Assembly (NCBI GenBank): GCA_018873245.2
Contig: JAEMBT020000006.1
Coordinates: 3,691,855 to 3,755,854, forward strand
DNA length: 64,000 bases
Direction: 5' to 3'
From: Archegozetes longisetosus
Taxonomy: Eukaryota > Arthropoda > Arachnida > Sarcoptiformes > Trhypochthoniidae
Made by a program: the position numbers and the translations under genes. Positions 1 to 10,536 of this stretch are shown here, one piece after another (position 1 is the first letter of the stretch; every line of letters begins with the position of its first letter). Under the pieces are notes generated by a model. The model searched no databases. It had not been told where the DNA came from and saw nothing but the letters and a program-made list of their open reading frames with translations.

Positions 1-265
1 GTATAATATGTAATAAGTCAAAAATCTTATAAATGTTCCTGAACTATATAATGACAATTCTAATGTACTTGGTAATGATACTACTTTGATACGTGCGAGA
101 ATTCAATCGCGACATAAAAGTAGCAAAAATATTTTACTTATATAACTTATTACAAGTCAATAAATAATCATACGGCAATTAAAGACACAATATGCACCTG
201 TCATAGTGGCAAAGGACCATGGGATGTTGTGCACACGCTACCAGTGTTATTTACTATTTAAGTAA

Positions 266-562
266 TCAACGCTATGCCCCAACAAAAAACCAACAATTAC
301 AGTTGATACAATTTATCCACAATTTGTTCCCAATGAAAGTAGCGCCAGCAGTGATAGTGATAATTGTCGTATGAATGCCAACTATGACAGTTCTGATACT
401 ATTATTGATAGTGACCATTATGATAGTGACCATCGTGATATTGACCATCATGATAATGAAAAGCTTGACAGTGACCAGCGTGACCAAGATCACATTGAAA
501 ATCGTGTTGAGCACCTTACAATTTACCCTGATATCTCTACAATGTTACCAACAATAGATTAA
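266..562 (+). CDS. Possible terminal exon of an unknown Asp/His/Ser-rich protein
   Basis: The frame is open from 266 to the TAA at 560-562. The first in-frame ATG is at 371. A possible splice acceptor (ttacag) ends at 302, which would make 303-562 a 3' terminal exon. The product is acidic and low in complexity. After SSASSDSD come short repeats of the type DSDHYDSDHRDIDHHDN. The internal repetition is visible in the DNA as GATAGTGACCAT units between 408 and 450. I recognise no domain, and a chance open frame over a short repeat is a real alternative. Confidence 0.22.
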   Translation, partial: STLCPNKKPTITVDTIYPQFVPNESSASSDSDNCRMNANYDSSDTIIDSDHYDSDHRDIDHHDNEKLDSDQRDQDHIENRVEHLTIYPDISTMLPTID

Positions 563-1283
563 AACTCATACTTTTGTTGTATATATGTCTTATAGTATGT
601 ATATATTGTCAAACTGTAAGAATTTCCATAATATTTTATTTGTCCATAACTTTTTAAATAATGCGCCGATTTTTAAAATTTTTGCTTAATTATATATCAT
701 TTTATATGCTTTATATCTGGGCAAATTAAAATTAAAATTGCTACATGTTTTTTCATCTACCGCCTTTGTCTTTCCTATTTTTTAATAGGCATCTTTTTAA
801 GGCACCAGAAAATTTTTAAGAATAACATGAATTTCTAATTTTTTGAAATAATTAATTTAATAAAGCTAGCGACTTAAAAATTATTTTTACAGAGACAATC
901 ATTTTTGTCACTTGATTTGTCTTATTCTACTAAAATATGTGATTTTCAGAGAAAACTAGAAGTCCATTAATAATTTTTGATGCACTGAAGCCACTTTAAC
1001 TTTTATATGTACTTGAGAAGTTTTTGAAAGACAATATGAGAATCTTATAGAAAAACATAGCCTAATTGTTATAAATTTTTAAAAAGCATTTAATTATATA
1101 TTCAGATTAGACAAGTTTCACTGTACCAATAAATTCTTAACCCATCAAGGTTTCAGAACTTCAAGTATTGTTACTCGTTACTGAAAAATTTTGAGCGAGG
1201 ATAGTCATTCTTAGGGTTGTTAGAAACCTTTAATAATGTTTAACTGATGAGGTCCTGAATAAGTGAAGGGAAATATTATATTA
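563..1283. other. Gap without recognised gene
   Basis: AT-rich sequence with no long open frame on either strand and no clear repeat. I see nothing to annotate. Confidence 0.5.
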
Positions 1284-1614
1284 GGGTGTTCCATTCAAAG
1301 TGACACAGGCTTGTGGCAGTGTGTCTTGGATGCTACAGGGTGGAATTGGTCGCCATTTCAGATTTGTATTTGCTGATTCTTGATTTGTGAAAGAAGTCAA
1401 ATTAACTTTTCCGGATCAATTATGGAAGTACAAGAGTTGGTCAACTATATTAATGATTATGAGCAACGAAGTCTCATTAAAAACAGAATTGACTAACTCC
1501 TTTCTTTCCACAATTGATCCGAAAAATCTTATTTGTTTCATAGGACGAGAATTGGTGAATACAAGTCCGGGATGGCTATCAGATCTATTTTGCGGTTTCC
1601 GGGGTACGCCGTTG

Positions 1615-2344
1615 GGGACCTGGACGAAAGACTGACAACCAAAAGACCGACAACCGAAAGACCGACAACCAAAAGACCGACAACCAAAAGACCGACAACC
1701 AAAAGACCGACAGCCAAAAGACCGACAACCAAAAGACCGACAGCCAAAAGACCGACATTTAAGCTGAATAATTATTGTCCTCGTTTTATCGATAACCACA
1801 TTTGTAATGATAGCTGAAGAAGAGCAAGCCGAAGAAGTTGTTCGAACAAAAGATATCAAAACAGTACTGATCCATACCTTCAGACGAGTGGTTAGAGTAT
1901 AAACATTACTATCACCATATGTGACATGGATCAGTTAATGGTGACCATTTTTATACTCAAATAACTTGCATGACGACGTACACCAACAATATTTCGATGT
2001 TTTGTTGAAAAAAAATGAGTACTCACATACTAACAATTCGTCAAACAAGTTGTTTGAGTATAAGAATAATTATCACCATTAGCTGATCCATGTCACGTAT
2101 GATGATAGTTATGTTTATACTCTAACCACTCGTCTGAAAGTATAGATTAGTACTGTTTTGATATCTTTTGTTCGAGCAACTTCTTCGGCTTGGTCTTCTT
2201 CAGCTATCATTACAAATGTAGTTATCGATAAAACGAGGACAACAATTATACTATTGTTGACAGAAGAAAGCCTTAAGCTTCGGCTTAAATGTCGATCTTC
2301 TAACCCTGTCGGTCTTTTGGTTGTCGGTCTTTAGACCCAGACCC
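1615..2344. mobile_element. Foldback element A with 15-bp minisatellite arms
   Basis: This is a long imperfect inverted repeat. The left end starts GGGACCTGGACGAAAGAC. The right end, reverse-complemented, starts GGGTCTGGGTCTAAAGAC. Inside the left end lies a 15-bp tandem array (unit AAAAGACCGACAACC, about eight copies, 1636-1755); the right arm keeps only one or two units. Further in, both arms share non-repetitive sequence (1765-1935 against 2080-2265). Nearly matching 9-bp direct repeats flank it (ACGCCGTTG at 1606-1614, ACGCCGCTG at 2345-2353). Open frames across the array encode (RPTTK)n and are by-products of the repeat. A relative lies at 58614-59176. The architecture resembles Foldback/Galileo-type elements. 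No transposase is present. Confidence 0.75.
1636..1755. repeat. 15-bp minisatellite, unit AAAAGACCGACAACC
   Basis: About eight near-perfect 15-bp units form the left arm of foldback element A. Because 15 is a multiple of three, all frames stay open over the array, which explains the apparent RPTTK-repeat proteins here. Confidence 0.9.
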
Positions 2345-2383
2345 ACGCCGCTGTATGTCTGCGTCACTTTGAACGCAACGCCC

Positions 2384-3966
2384 TAATATATAAACACTTT
2401 TGAGTCAAATTTTAAATCGATTTCAATACAGTATACAGTCGATATTTTTGAAATGGGATATTTTGAAATATCTACCAAACATTTTTAAAATATGACACAA
2501 AATTTTCACGTGAAATCATTATTAGTACTGCTGAGCAGTTGGGGCTCCGAAGGTTCACTGACGAACCTCAAACCTGGAACCGAACCTAAATAAAATCTTA
2601 GTGTTAATTTGTAACGAATTTTAGTGCCTAAGACGCGAATTAATTCGTTAATCACCGGTAAACCAATAATTGATTTAGCCGGTGGGATGAGGGCACAACT
2701 TATTTTCTACTTTTGGTGAAAGTTTGGGGCAAAAGGGATATCTGATAGAAGATTGCTGGATAAGCAATTTCTATCAGATATGTATAGCTATTAAAAAGAA
2801 AAGACAAGTTTTCCCTACAAAGTCTTTACTGATAATGATGCCAAGAATGAATTTACAACAGCCTTATATATATATAATGACTCATAAACAATGCCTTACT
2901 AGAGGCCAGTTATTTTGAAACTATGTCGTCAACGATAGAATCAACGATAGTGTTAAAGTAAGAGTCAGAGTAAGAGTCACTAGTAAGAGTCAAAGTTCGT
3001 CACAAATTAGTCAAATATTAAAATTTGAACGAAACTATTGCTTTGAACATTTTTTCAATACACCGGCTATTTTTAAAAACTCACCATATTGAACAACGTT
3101 TTTTGGCGGAAGCTGGTTCAAAGTAACGAGGTTCTACTGTATTTATTAGTTTTATATAGAGAGGTTAAGAACGTCACACATATAAACTAATCATCCATAA
3201 GTCCCACCGCTATAAAAACTTTTAAGTGAAAAACACATCGACGATTGCCTTATAGTCTATGCTTTATAGCTGAAAGGGTTTATAGATTTGTAGATTGGTT
3301 AAGATGGCTATTTAGCCTTTGGTGTAATCTGTTAATATTGAAAGCTTGTGTTATGCTTGATAGAGGAATAGTGACGTGGTAAAACCCCAAGTTTCGCAAG
3401 TTTTGTTTGGGCACACGTTGAGTGGAATGCAAATCTAGCTAGAACTTGACTTGAAGAAAAGCACTATAATGTTATACGAAAATACAGACGTATTCATGAC
3501 TCGTGGCTGACTGATCGGTGAGAGTAGTTATATTGAAATTAATTAAGACTAATTAAAAAATGAATTATACCATTCTATAGCCAGAAACTTTTCTGAACAA
3601 TTCCTAAAATTTCAAGTGTGATGCGATCCTACGATTTTTAATAAAAACTCAAAGTTCAAACGGCAGATTTTTCAGCCAAGATTCTCCTTAAAGGTTAAAT
3701 CATAAAATGTGCCAATTGGACTAGAAATTCAGTTCTGAACTTTCTTCCGAGACTGCTGTTTTCACCCGACGTTCCGGCTGTTTTAAGGTTTCATGTTCAA
3801 AAAATCCACACTCTAATAATGACGTATTTATCTCAACTGACATTAAGATAAAGAATATTGTGATAACGCTATTTTAGCTACAAGTTGTAAAAAATTGATT
3901 ATAACATGGTTATCTAAAACACTCTTTGTTAGATAACACTAGGTTATAGCACTAAGTTAAGTTGAA
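2384..3966. other. Gap with a possible pogo-like terminus
   Basis: No gene is recognised. The sequence ending near 3139 (GAGGTTCTACTGTA) looks like the terminal repeat of a pogo/Tigger-type MITE, but I found no matching left end. A short GAGTCA-rich stretch lies at 2960-2995. The last 200 bases should hold the promoter of the GTPase gene starting at 3967; no convincing TATA box is seen. Confidence 0.4.
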
Positions 3967-5511
3967 ATGTCTCTACCGAGACCACTTCAAATTTATAAAT
4001 ATGAAAATGAAAAATATAGAATAGACCTAACACTTTTGTGCTCAGTTCTTAATAAAGTTGACAATCGAAGAGTTGCTGTTTATTCAATTAATGGTCCACT
4101 ACGCAGTGGAAAATCATTCATTCTAAATATTTTCTTGAAATACCTATCCAGTAAAGGCTCTGGCGATTGGATCAATGACAAACTCGAGTCGAACTTTACT
4201 TTTCAGGGCGGATCTAAAAGAGAAACTACAGGAATATTCATGTGGTCTGAGCCCTTCATAATCATGAAAGAAGGCGAAGAAATAGCATTGCTATTGTTGG
4301 ACACTCAGGGATGCTTTGATAGCGATACAACAATGCAGGAAAACGCTATTGTATTCTCTTTGAGTACACTTCTATCGTCATATATTATGTTTAACATCAA
4401 AGAACAGGTCAGTGAAGATATGCTACAATTTCTACAATATTTCACTGGGTTTTCTCGACTAAACGATGAAGAGAATAAAGATGACCCCTTCCAAAAACTT
4501 ATATTCCTAATAAGAGACTGGCAAAGACCTGACTATGACTATGGGCATTATGATGACCACAATTATATTGATGGTAAAAATTTTAAGAAAGACTTTCTCA
4601 ATGTTCATGAATCTCAGCCAAATGAAGTCAAGTTTGTTCATGAGATGATTTTGTCAACATTTACTGATGTTGGTGTTTATCTTATGCCACATCCAGGCCG
4701 TCAAGTTGCCAGACATAGTAACACTGATCCAAATAGTTTTAATCTTGATTTTCATGATCATTTGAAGAAATTTACATTGTTAATGTTCAGTCCTGAGAAC
4801 ATTGTCGAGAAAAGAATTGGCGGAAATTATGTAACTGGAAGTGAAATGAGACTATATGTAGAAAAATGGGCAAAAATTTTTGAAGGCAAAGAAATGCCAC
4901 AATCAAAGAGTGTATTCCAAGTAACTGCTGAATTGCAGAATGAGATGGCAAAACAAACTGCTATAAATAGTTATGTGATGAAAATGAAAGAACTTGTCAA
5001 TGCTGAAGATGATTCGGGTCTTGAAGAGGATTTATTGGAAGAAATGCACAGGTAAACTTTTACTAGCTACATATATAGCGCAGATATTTTCTAAAAAAAT
5101 TTCTTTGTAAATAGTTATTTCTTCAACGAAAGCATTCAATTATACAAAAGCTTTCATAAGATCGGGAGCAAAGAGTATGAAAATGTATATACAGCTCTCA
5201 TTTCAGATGAGATTAATGGTCAATACCCATATTTCGTTCAATTAAACAATGATTATTTACACATTAAAGAAATTCGTGAGACTTCTGAATTGCTAAGTAG
5301 TGAGTTAACGAGAGAAACTGAAGAATACAGATCTATGTTAATGATACTCGAAGAAGAAAATGAAGCTGAAAAATTAGAGCTATTGAGAAAAATAGAACAA
5401 AATACTAGAAATTTGAGGAGCATTGAAGATAGATATGCAGAAGAAATAAGACAACTAAGGAATAATATCTCGTCACTTAGACGAGAGTTGAATACTACAC
5501 GACAATCATGA
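3967..5511 (+). CDS. Atlastin-like GTPase 1, without transmembrane hairpin
   Basis: Two exons, 3967-5051 and 5115-5511, give 493 residues. The donor is CACAG|gtaaac, the acceptor is tttgtaaatag|TTATTTC, and the split codon is AG|T. This is a dynamin-superfamily GTPase of the atlastin/GBP (RHD3) type. It has the P-loop GPLRSGKS (residues 43-50, with the arginine that acts as a finger in atlastins), the switch I region GGSKRETTGI (about 80-89), G3 motif DTQG, G4 motif RDW and the atlastin-type stretch LMPHPG. A helical middle domain follows (about 280-430). In atlastin the middle domain is followed by two ER membrane segments. Here there is a charged coiled coil rich in Glu, Arg and Lys to the end, and no hydrophobic segment. 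The stop falls at RQS, with no CaaX box, unlike the paralogue downstream. AATAAA at 6057-6062 may be its polyadenylation signal. The start is the first ATG; homology to gene 2 begins there. Confidence 0.9.
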
Positions 5512-6896
5512 GTCAATTCGTAAAATAGACTAAAAAGGAAAATTAGAGTCCCAAATAGTTCTATATTTTCACATGGAAATTGTATATATGTTCTAAAATC
5601 TAATGATTTACAGATATTTTAAATTTTTGTTAAGTCAAGCAGACTAAATTTATATTCAGACATTGAAGTTTATATGTACATGAAGTGAAACCTTTTTTAT
5701 ACAGATATAAATTGTATGACTTTAAATCAGTTTTTAATTCTTTTAAAATAATTTGTCAAACATTTATCTCAAAAAACGCTTCATATTTTATGTAATGCTA
5801 TATATAATGCTTTCAAGGTTATCGTTGTGTTAACGTTTGTCAAGAAATGAGGTGAATATTTTAGAACAATAACAATTCAGATCTGTTTTGCTTATAAAAG
5901 ATGTGTCAAAAAACTTGTGAAGAGAGTTAGTCTTTGGGCGGTGGCCTCGAGGAGAGGACTTCATAGGCCTCTGAGAAAAGTGAAAAATGTGATAAAGAAG
6001 TAAAATCTTTTAAAATGTGAAGACCTTTGAATATGTTTATAATATTCTAACGTATCAATAAAATAATATCACATTTCAATTTTATGCTATATTCCTTTTA
6101 TGTATTTTTATCAGATTTTAACTAAAAACATAATTTTATAAGAAAATAAAAGATTGCAATCAAACAAAGTTTAGTATTATTAAGAATTTAATAAAATTTT
6201 GTTTCAGAGCTCTAGGTAAGCAATTATTTTTAGCCCCTAATTATGCGTTTAGTTTTATAGGCTTGAACCAGAACGGCGCAATATTTTACTAGGTAGAAGA
6301 GAAAGAACTTTCATCACGTTTCTGTAATTATTTCCTTAGGGTTTTAAATAGTTGTCAATAAAATGTAATGAAATCTATTCCAATTTAATTCCACAATATA
6401 ATAATATAGTGGTCAAATTATTAAAGACCTAAATAACAATGTTCTGGATTAGTATAAAGAAGCTTTTACTCACTAGAGCTTCAATTTTGAAAAAATTCAA
6501 TAATAGTATATTAACAATAAAGTACCATACCTCCTACGATAAAATTGATATTCACTTAACTCTTTTGTTACGGTGGTGCACAAGAGTCAGTCTCCCTTGA
6601 CTAAAATTGAGTGCTTAGTTAAATAAAACAAAAGATGCTTTTACATTAAATTATTGATAATAATTATTCAAAATACTAGTTATTCATTGGCTATTTGGTA
6701 CAAAAAAATTTGACAATTAAGACTAAGTTAGTATACAAATAGAATTATTTACTAATTAAGGTTAAAGTAAATAAGTCTCCCTTTGACACAAACTTAAATA
6801 GCTAATTATCAATTAATGTGATAATTCAATGCCTGATTGAAGCCCCTTGGCTTTCATTATGTCCACTAGTCTGCCAGAGTAAATTTAACTAACGCT
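5512..6896. other. 3' flank of GTPase gene 1
   Basis: AT-rich, with no other gene recognised. A possible polyadenylation signal AATAAA is at 6057-6062. The GC-richer piece at 5935-5985 is unexplained. Confidence 0.4.
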
Positions 6897-6989
6897 TTGA
6901 GCACTTCATCAATTGAATTCCAAGTTTTTTCATTTGCAGCAAAAAATGTAATTTTGTTTACTCTTTCTCTGTTTGGAACCGCTTCATCG

Positions 6990-7700
6990 ATAATTCCTAC
7001 AGGTTTTCAGTCGTATTCAAGTCCGGGCTCTGTAGTGACCATGGAAGTTGAGTGCCATCAAAGGGCCAAATTGCTGGCGCCGTTTGTTTAGAGTTCAAGT
7101 CTTGGTGGAATATAAATCGATCGCCAATCTTCATCAAGTCCTCATTGTATTGAAGATTTCGTTCGAGATGTACCTGTGGACATTCTGATCCATTATTCCA
7201 TTGACTTGACACAAAGCTTTGACTTCGTACTAGCTAAAACAGCCATAAATCATTATAGAGATGTCGCCGCGATTCACTGAACGCTTAACTAACTCGAGCT
7301 GATAAAGCTGGCTAGGTCTCCGGTAGATAATGACTCTTCGCCGACTATTCATAAGCTCAAGCTTTTTTTCATCTCAGATAACTCTTTTCTACCGCCCCAT
7401 AGGATTCTTCAAGAGCTGTTTAGCCAGCAATACCCTTTTGTGTATGCTTTTGTCACTAACACATGAAACTGTGGCAGGGATCGGGCGTTCAGACCTTTAT
7501 CTTGATTCCAGGTATTGTTGGGTATAGGTCTTATTGTCATTGTCGAGACATCTAATCCAAGGCTTAATTTTATATCTCGTGGCGATTTTCTCGGGGAATT
7601 GCTTATTTTCCGAAATATATTTAAGTTTCGGTACCGACTGGTCTTACGCGAGCGCTCACTTCGAAGCAAATACTCACTCGGGAATATCACACTTTTCAAG
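6990..7700 (-). pseudogene. Degenerate Tc1-type transposase
   Basis: Read on the minus strand, several frames carry pieces of a Tc1 transposase in order. A helix-turn-helix-like part lies near 7420-7530, where the word LLAKQLLKNPMGR follows an eroded RP...VSCVSDK segment. At 7000-7110 there is FIFHQD, equivalent to the second catalytic Asp, followed by WSLQSPDLNTTENL, equivalent to the PSQSPDLNPIENLW block with the third acidic residue. Stops and frameshifts are numerous and no terminal repeats were found, so this is a long-dead copy. Confidence 0.7.
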
Positions 7701-7739
7701 CATACTAATGATATTTTGAAGGTTATTTAAACTTTCAAA

Positions 7740-9140
7740 ATTTTTAATGTTAAATATAAGCTTGATATACTCTCTGTTTATAACTAATACGCTAAAAAAG
7801 TTTGAATTTATCTAACTAAATAAAACTTTTTGCAATTGAAAATATTTTTCAATTTACACATAAAGGTTGGCTTATGTTTTATATAATCACTTATTTCCAG
7901 CATTCTATACTTAGAAACAGAAGCAATGCTTATGATTTTATTCGATAAGATTTAATGAATTCAATGGAAATGTCATAATGAATGCGATAACGAATGTTTG
8001 CATAGGATGTAGATTCTGGGAAAATATCAATGTTAATTTGTCACAATATTACTATAATTGAGCAAATTGTTTTTGAAATCTTTTTTTGCTCGTCTTTCTG
8101 TGGCTTTAATGCTAAGATTAGATAAAAGTTCATTGGTACAGAAAATTAAACATTGATATTGCATTCATAGCAGCTAACAGATATTAAGCAATAAGTGGCA
8201 TTAGATCAAGAATTTAATCATTAACCTAGCCATTATTTTCTAACGATTTAATGTTGGTCTTCTAAAACAAAATTTTTATGATTTAAAAATGATTTGAAAG
8301 AAAATTCAATTGACGAACTCATCAGTCTTTCAATCAATAAAAAGGAAAATACATTTAAAAATAGGAACTATCATAATCTTTTATGAAATACACATTAAGC
8401 TAATGAAATTAAACCCAGCAGTCGCCTATCATTTTCGTATGTGAATTTATTATAAAAATTAGGAATTCAAACGGATCGATTTATCTCAAAATTGAGCTCA
8501 AGAGAAAATACAAAAAATAGTGTTTGATATCAGAAAATCCATAATTTACTTATTTTGTTTATTAAGTGTGAAATTAAAATCAAAAATTGTTTTTAATGAT
8601 CATTTTATATCATTAAAATTGAATTGGAATTGAATTTTGATGATTAACCGCCACTGATTTCTAAATCAGTATGAAGAATTTAATTAATTTAAAAATTATA
8701 AACTATGAAAATAAATCTTTATACTAAAAGTTTGCGTCGTACTTGTTTTATTTGCTTCAAGCATTACAACTATTGCGTTAATCGTTTGAGATTGAAGTGC
8801 ACAAAGTCTACCTATATCGTATCTTTTCTAACATGATAATTTGAATACAGGATGAAAAACTGAAATAATTTGTTCAAATAGAAAATGATGATAACTGAGC
8901 TTTAGTAAAAAGGCAATAAATTGATAATATTTTACATTCTGTCTGTTAGTCTATGAGTTAAATAAATACGATATGTCCCATTAAAACGATTGCACAACAC
9001 ATTGTAATATATAATCGTAGGGTTTCGGTTGTGTAGGCAGTCGCTTAGAGAATTCCCTGTTCCCAACTTTAACCCCGTGAACCATTTCTTTTATAGAAAA
9101 TGTTGTAAACATTAAACTGTGATAGTGTATGATTATTAAT
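7740..9140. other. Gap without recognised gene
   Basis: Very AT-rich, with no open frame of note and no clear repeat structure. I see nothing here. Confidence 0.5.
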
Positions 9141-9609
9141 AACGCATGGTATTTTCGAGAAATGAGCTTCTCGAGTCTCGAAAAAATTTTGGTCCTGAGA
9201 CTCGAGAATTCTCGTATTTCATATAATATAGGATCAATAATTGTTTACTTGCACTTAAATTCATCATAATACATTAAATTGTGATAACCGTTTAATAATT
9301 AAAAGCTTTTAGCTTAATTTAAGATTTATCTAACAAATCTATTTTTATTTAAAATGACCCTTTTACGAATCAATTATTATGATAAAACACATTTTTAAAC
9401 ATTTATAAACGCTTAAACTTAGAATTATTTATCAAATATTCGTTGCCTAATCTAGTTATACAATATTTTTCTTCGGTCAACATTAAAACAAAAACTCTTG
9501 GAAATTAAGGAATGACTATTGGGACTAAATCAATAAAAAATATTTCCGAGACTCGAACGAGTTTCGAAGTACCCCTCAATCGAGGCTCGATAAGTCATAC
9601 CATGCTCTA
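9141..9609. mobile_element. Inverted-repeat MITE with GCATGGTAT ends
   Basis: The left arm (9144 onward: GCATGGTAT followed by CTCGAG-rich sequence) is mirrored by the right arm (to 9605: ...ATACCATGC). Both arms share the pattern GAGTCTCG/CGAGACTC next to an A/T run. Identical 9-base direct repeats ATTATTAAT flank it at 9132-9140 and 9610-9618. These are low in complexity, so their value as a target duplication is limited. There is no coding capacity. It lies directly beside the hAT MITE at 9625. Confidence 0.55.
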
Positions 9610-9624
9610 ATTATTAATTGTGTG

Positions 9625-10133
9625 TAGGGTGACCACCTCTGACTTGTCTCATGACGGGACAAAAATATCAAAGGGGACCCTTACATTTTTAAAAAGAAAA
9701 ATGCCGCTTTTATTAGTTACTACAAATATCTAGTTGTCAAGCAATACATTCTAATATTAAAACATTGAAAACTATTAGTCACAGTTGATTTCAAAGGTAT
9801 ACTTTTTGTCAGAAATGGCATCTATCAAAAGTTATTCAGAAGTAAGAAATACAGGTTTATATCAGATATGAGTCAAGACAAAAAATGAATTATATAACTT
9901 TTGGTTTTAAACCACATGTGCTCAATACATTAAACTGGGTTTCTTAGTCCCTTATCATTTGTAAAATAAATGTTTGAATTTCTAATATTTTCTAAACACA
10001 TTTTTCAAAATGAAAGATGAAAAACTGGACAACTAACTGTCCCATCGAGAGTTTTAGGTCTGACGGGATTTCTGTCTTTTATCCTTAAAAAGACGGGACT
10101 GTCCCGTCAAAAACGGGACAGGTAGTCACCCTA
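9625..10133. mobile_element. hAT-type MITE, TAGGGTGACCACCT ends
   Basis: 509 bp. The left end is TAGGGTGACCACCT and the right end, reverse-complemented, is TAGGGTGACTACCT. Both continue into related GGGACA / TGTCCC motifs. The flanks are ATTGTGTG (9617-9624) and ATTGTATG (10134-10141), an 8-bp target duplication with one difference, as expected for hAT. It is noncoding. A second copy of this family with a perfect duplication is at 52185-52728. Confidence 0.8.
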
Positions 10134-10490
10134 ATTGTATGATAATTGTTCTAACGAAAGACAGCAGCAGTTTTTTACGTCTTCAACTTTCAACTAATCC
10201 ATGGCCATAGGTGATAAAATAGCGTTCATACTATAATCTGTCATCTGAAGACGTGAACCCGCTTTATATTGATATCTCTTGTTGGAACAATTTCTTGAAC
10301 TATCTACTAAAATATGTTTTAAGTTAGTAACTAAACTAACATTGAATCATGTCACTCTAAAAGTTATTTAAAGCTTTTAGGGCTTTTAGAAGCACATATA
10401 GGGATTTCAAAGACAGAGATTTAAGCTGCTTGCACAACTGAAATCCTATCATTTTGAAGTGAATTCTATCAATTGAAGTGAAATGTTCAT

Positions 10491-10498
10491 TATATAAG
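10491..10498 (+). promoter_or_regulatory. Candidate TATA box of GTPase gene 2
   Basis: TATATAAG lies 46 bases before the ATG of atlastin-like gene 2. A transcription start about 30 bases downstream would fall near 10520-10530, where TTAGTCAG could serve as initiator. This is a positional inference only. Confidence 0.4.
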
Positions 10499-10536
10499 GC
10501 CTTATTTTTATGTAGTGAATACTGTTAGTCAGAATA

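Larger units (their letters stand above)
1284..2383. mobile_element. Old TA-flanked inverted-repeat element carrying a later foldback insertion
   Basis: The left end reads GGGTGTTCCATTCAAAGTGA (from 1284). The reverse complement of the right end (2383 backwards) reads GGGCGTTGCGTTCAAAGTGA. The pairing continues for about 39 bases with roughly ten differences. TA lies directly outside both ends (1282-1283 and 2384-2385), as in Tc1/mariner-type insertions. The body 1325-1605 has a short open frame (start codon at 1421) with no recognised transposase motif. The right arm is separated from the body by the foldback element 1615-2344, so the original element was only about 360 bp. Superfamily assignment is tentative. 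Confidence 0.6.

Noticed and set aside
272..514. Minus-strand frame rich in Ile/Val/Thr
   Set aside because: Antisense shadow of the GATAGTGACCAT repeat. No codon or motif support.
1636..1755. CRISPR-like array
   Set aside because: The repeat units are directly abutting without spacers, and the DNA is eukaryotic.
1416..1859. Open frames with (RPTTK)n or (GCRSF)n-like repeats on both strands
   Set aside because: They are translations of the 15-bp minisatellite, which keeps every frame open. No gene-like flanks.
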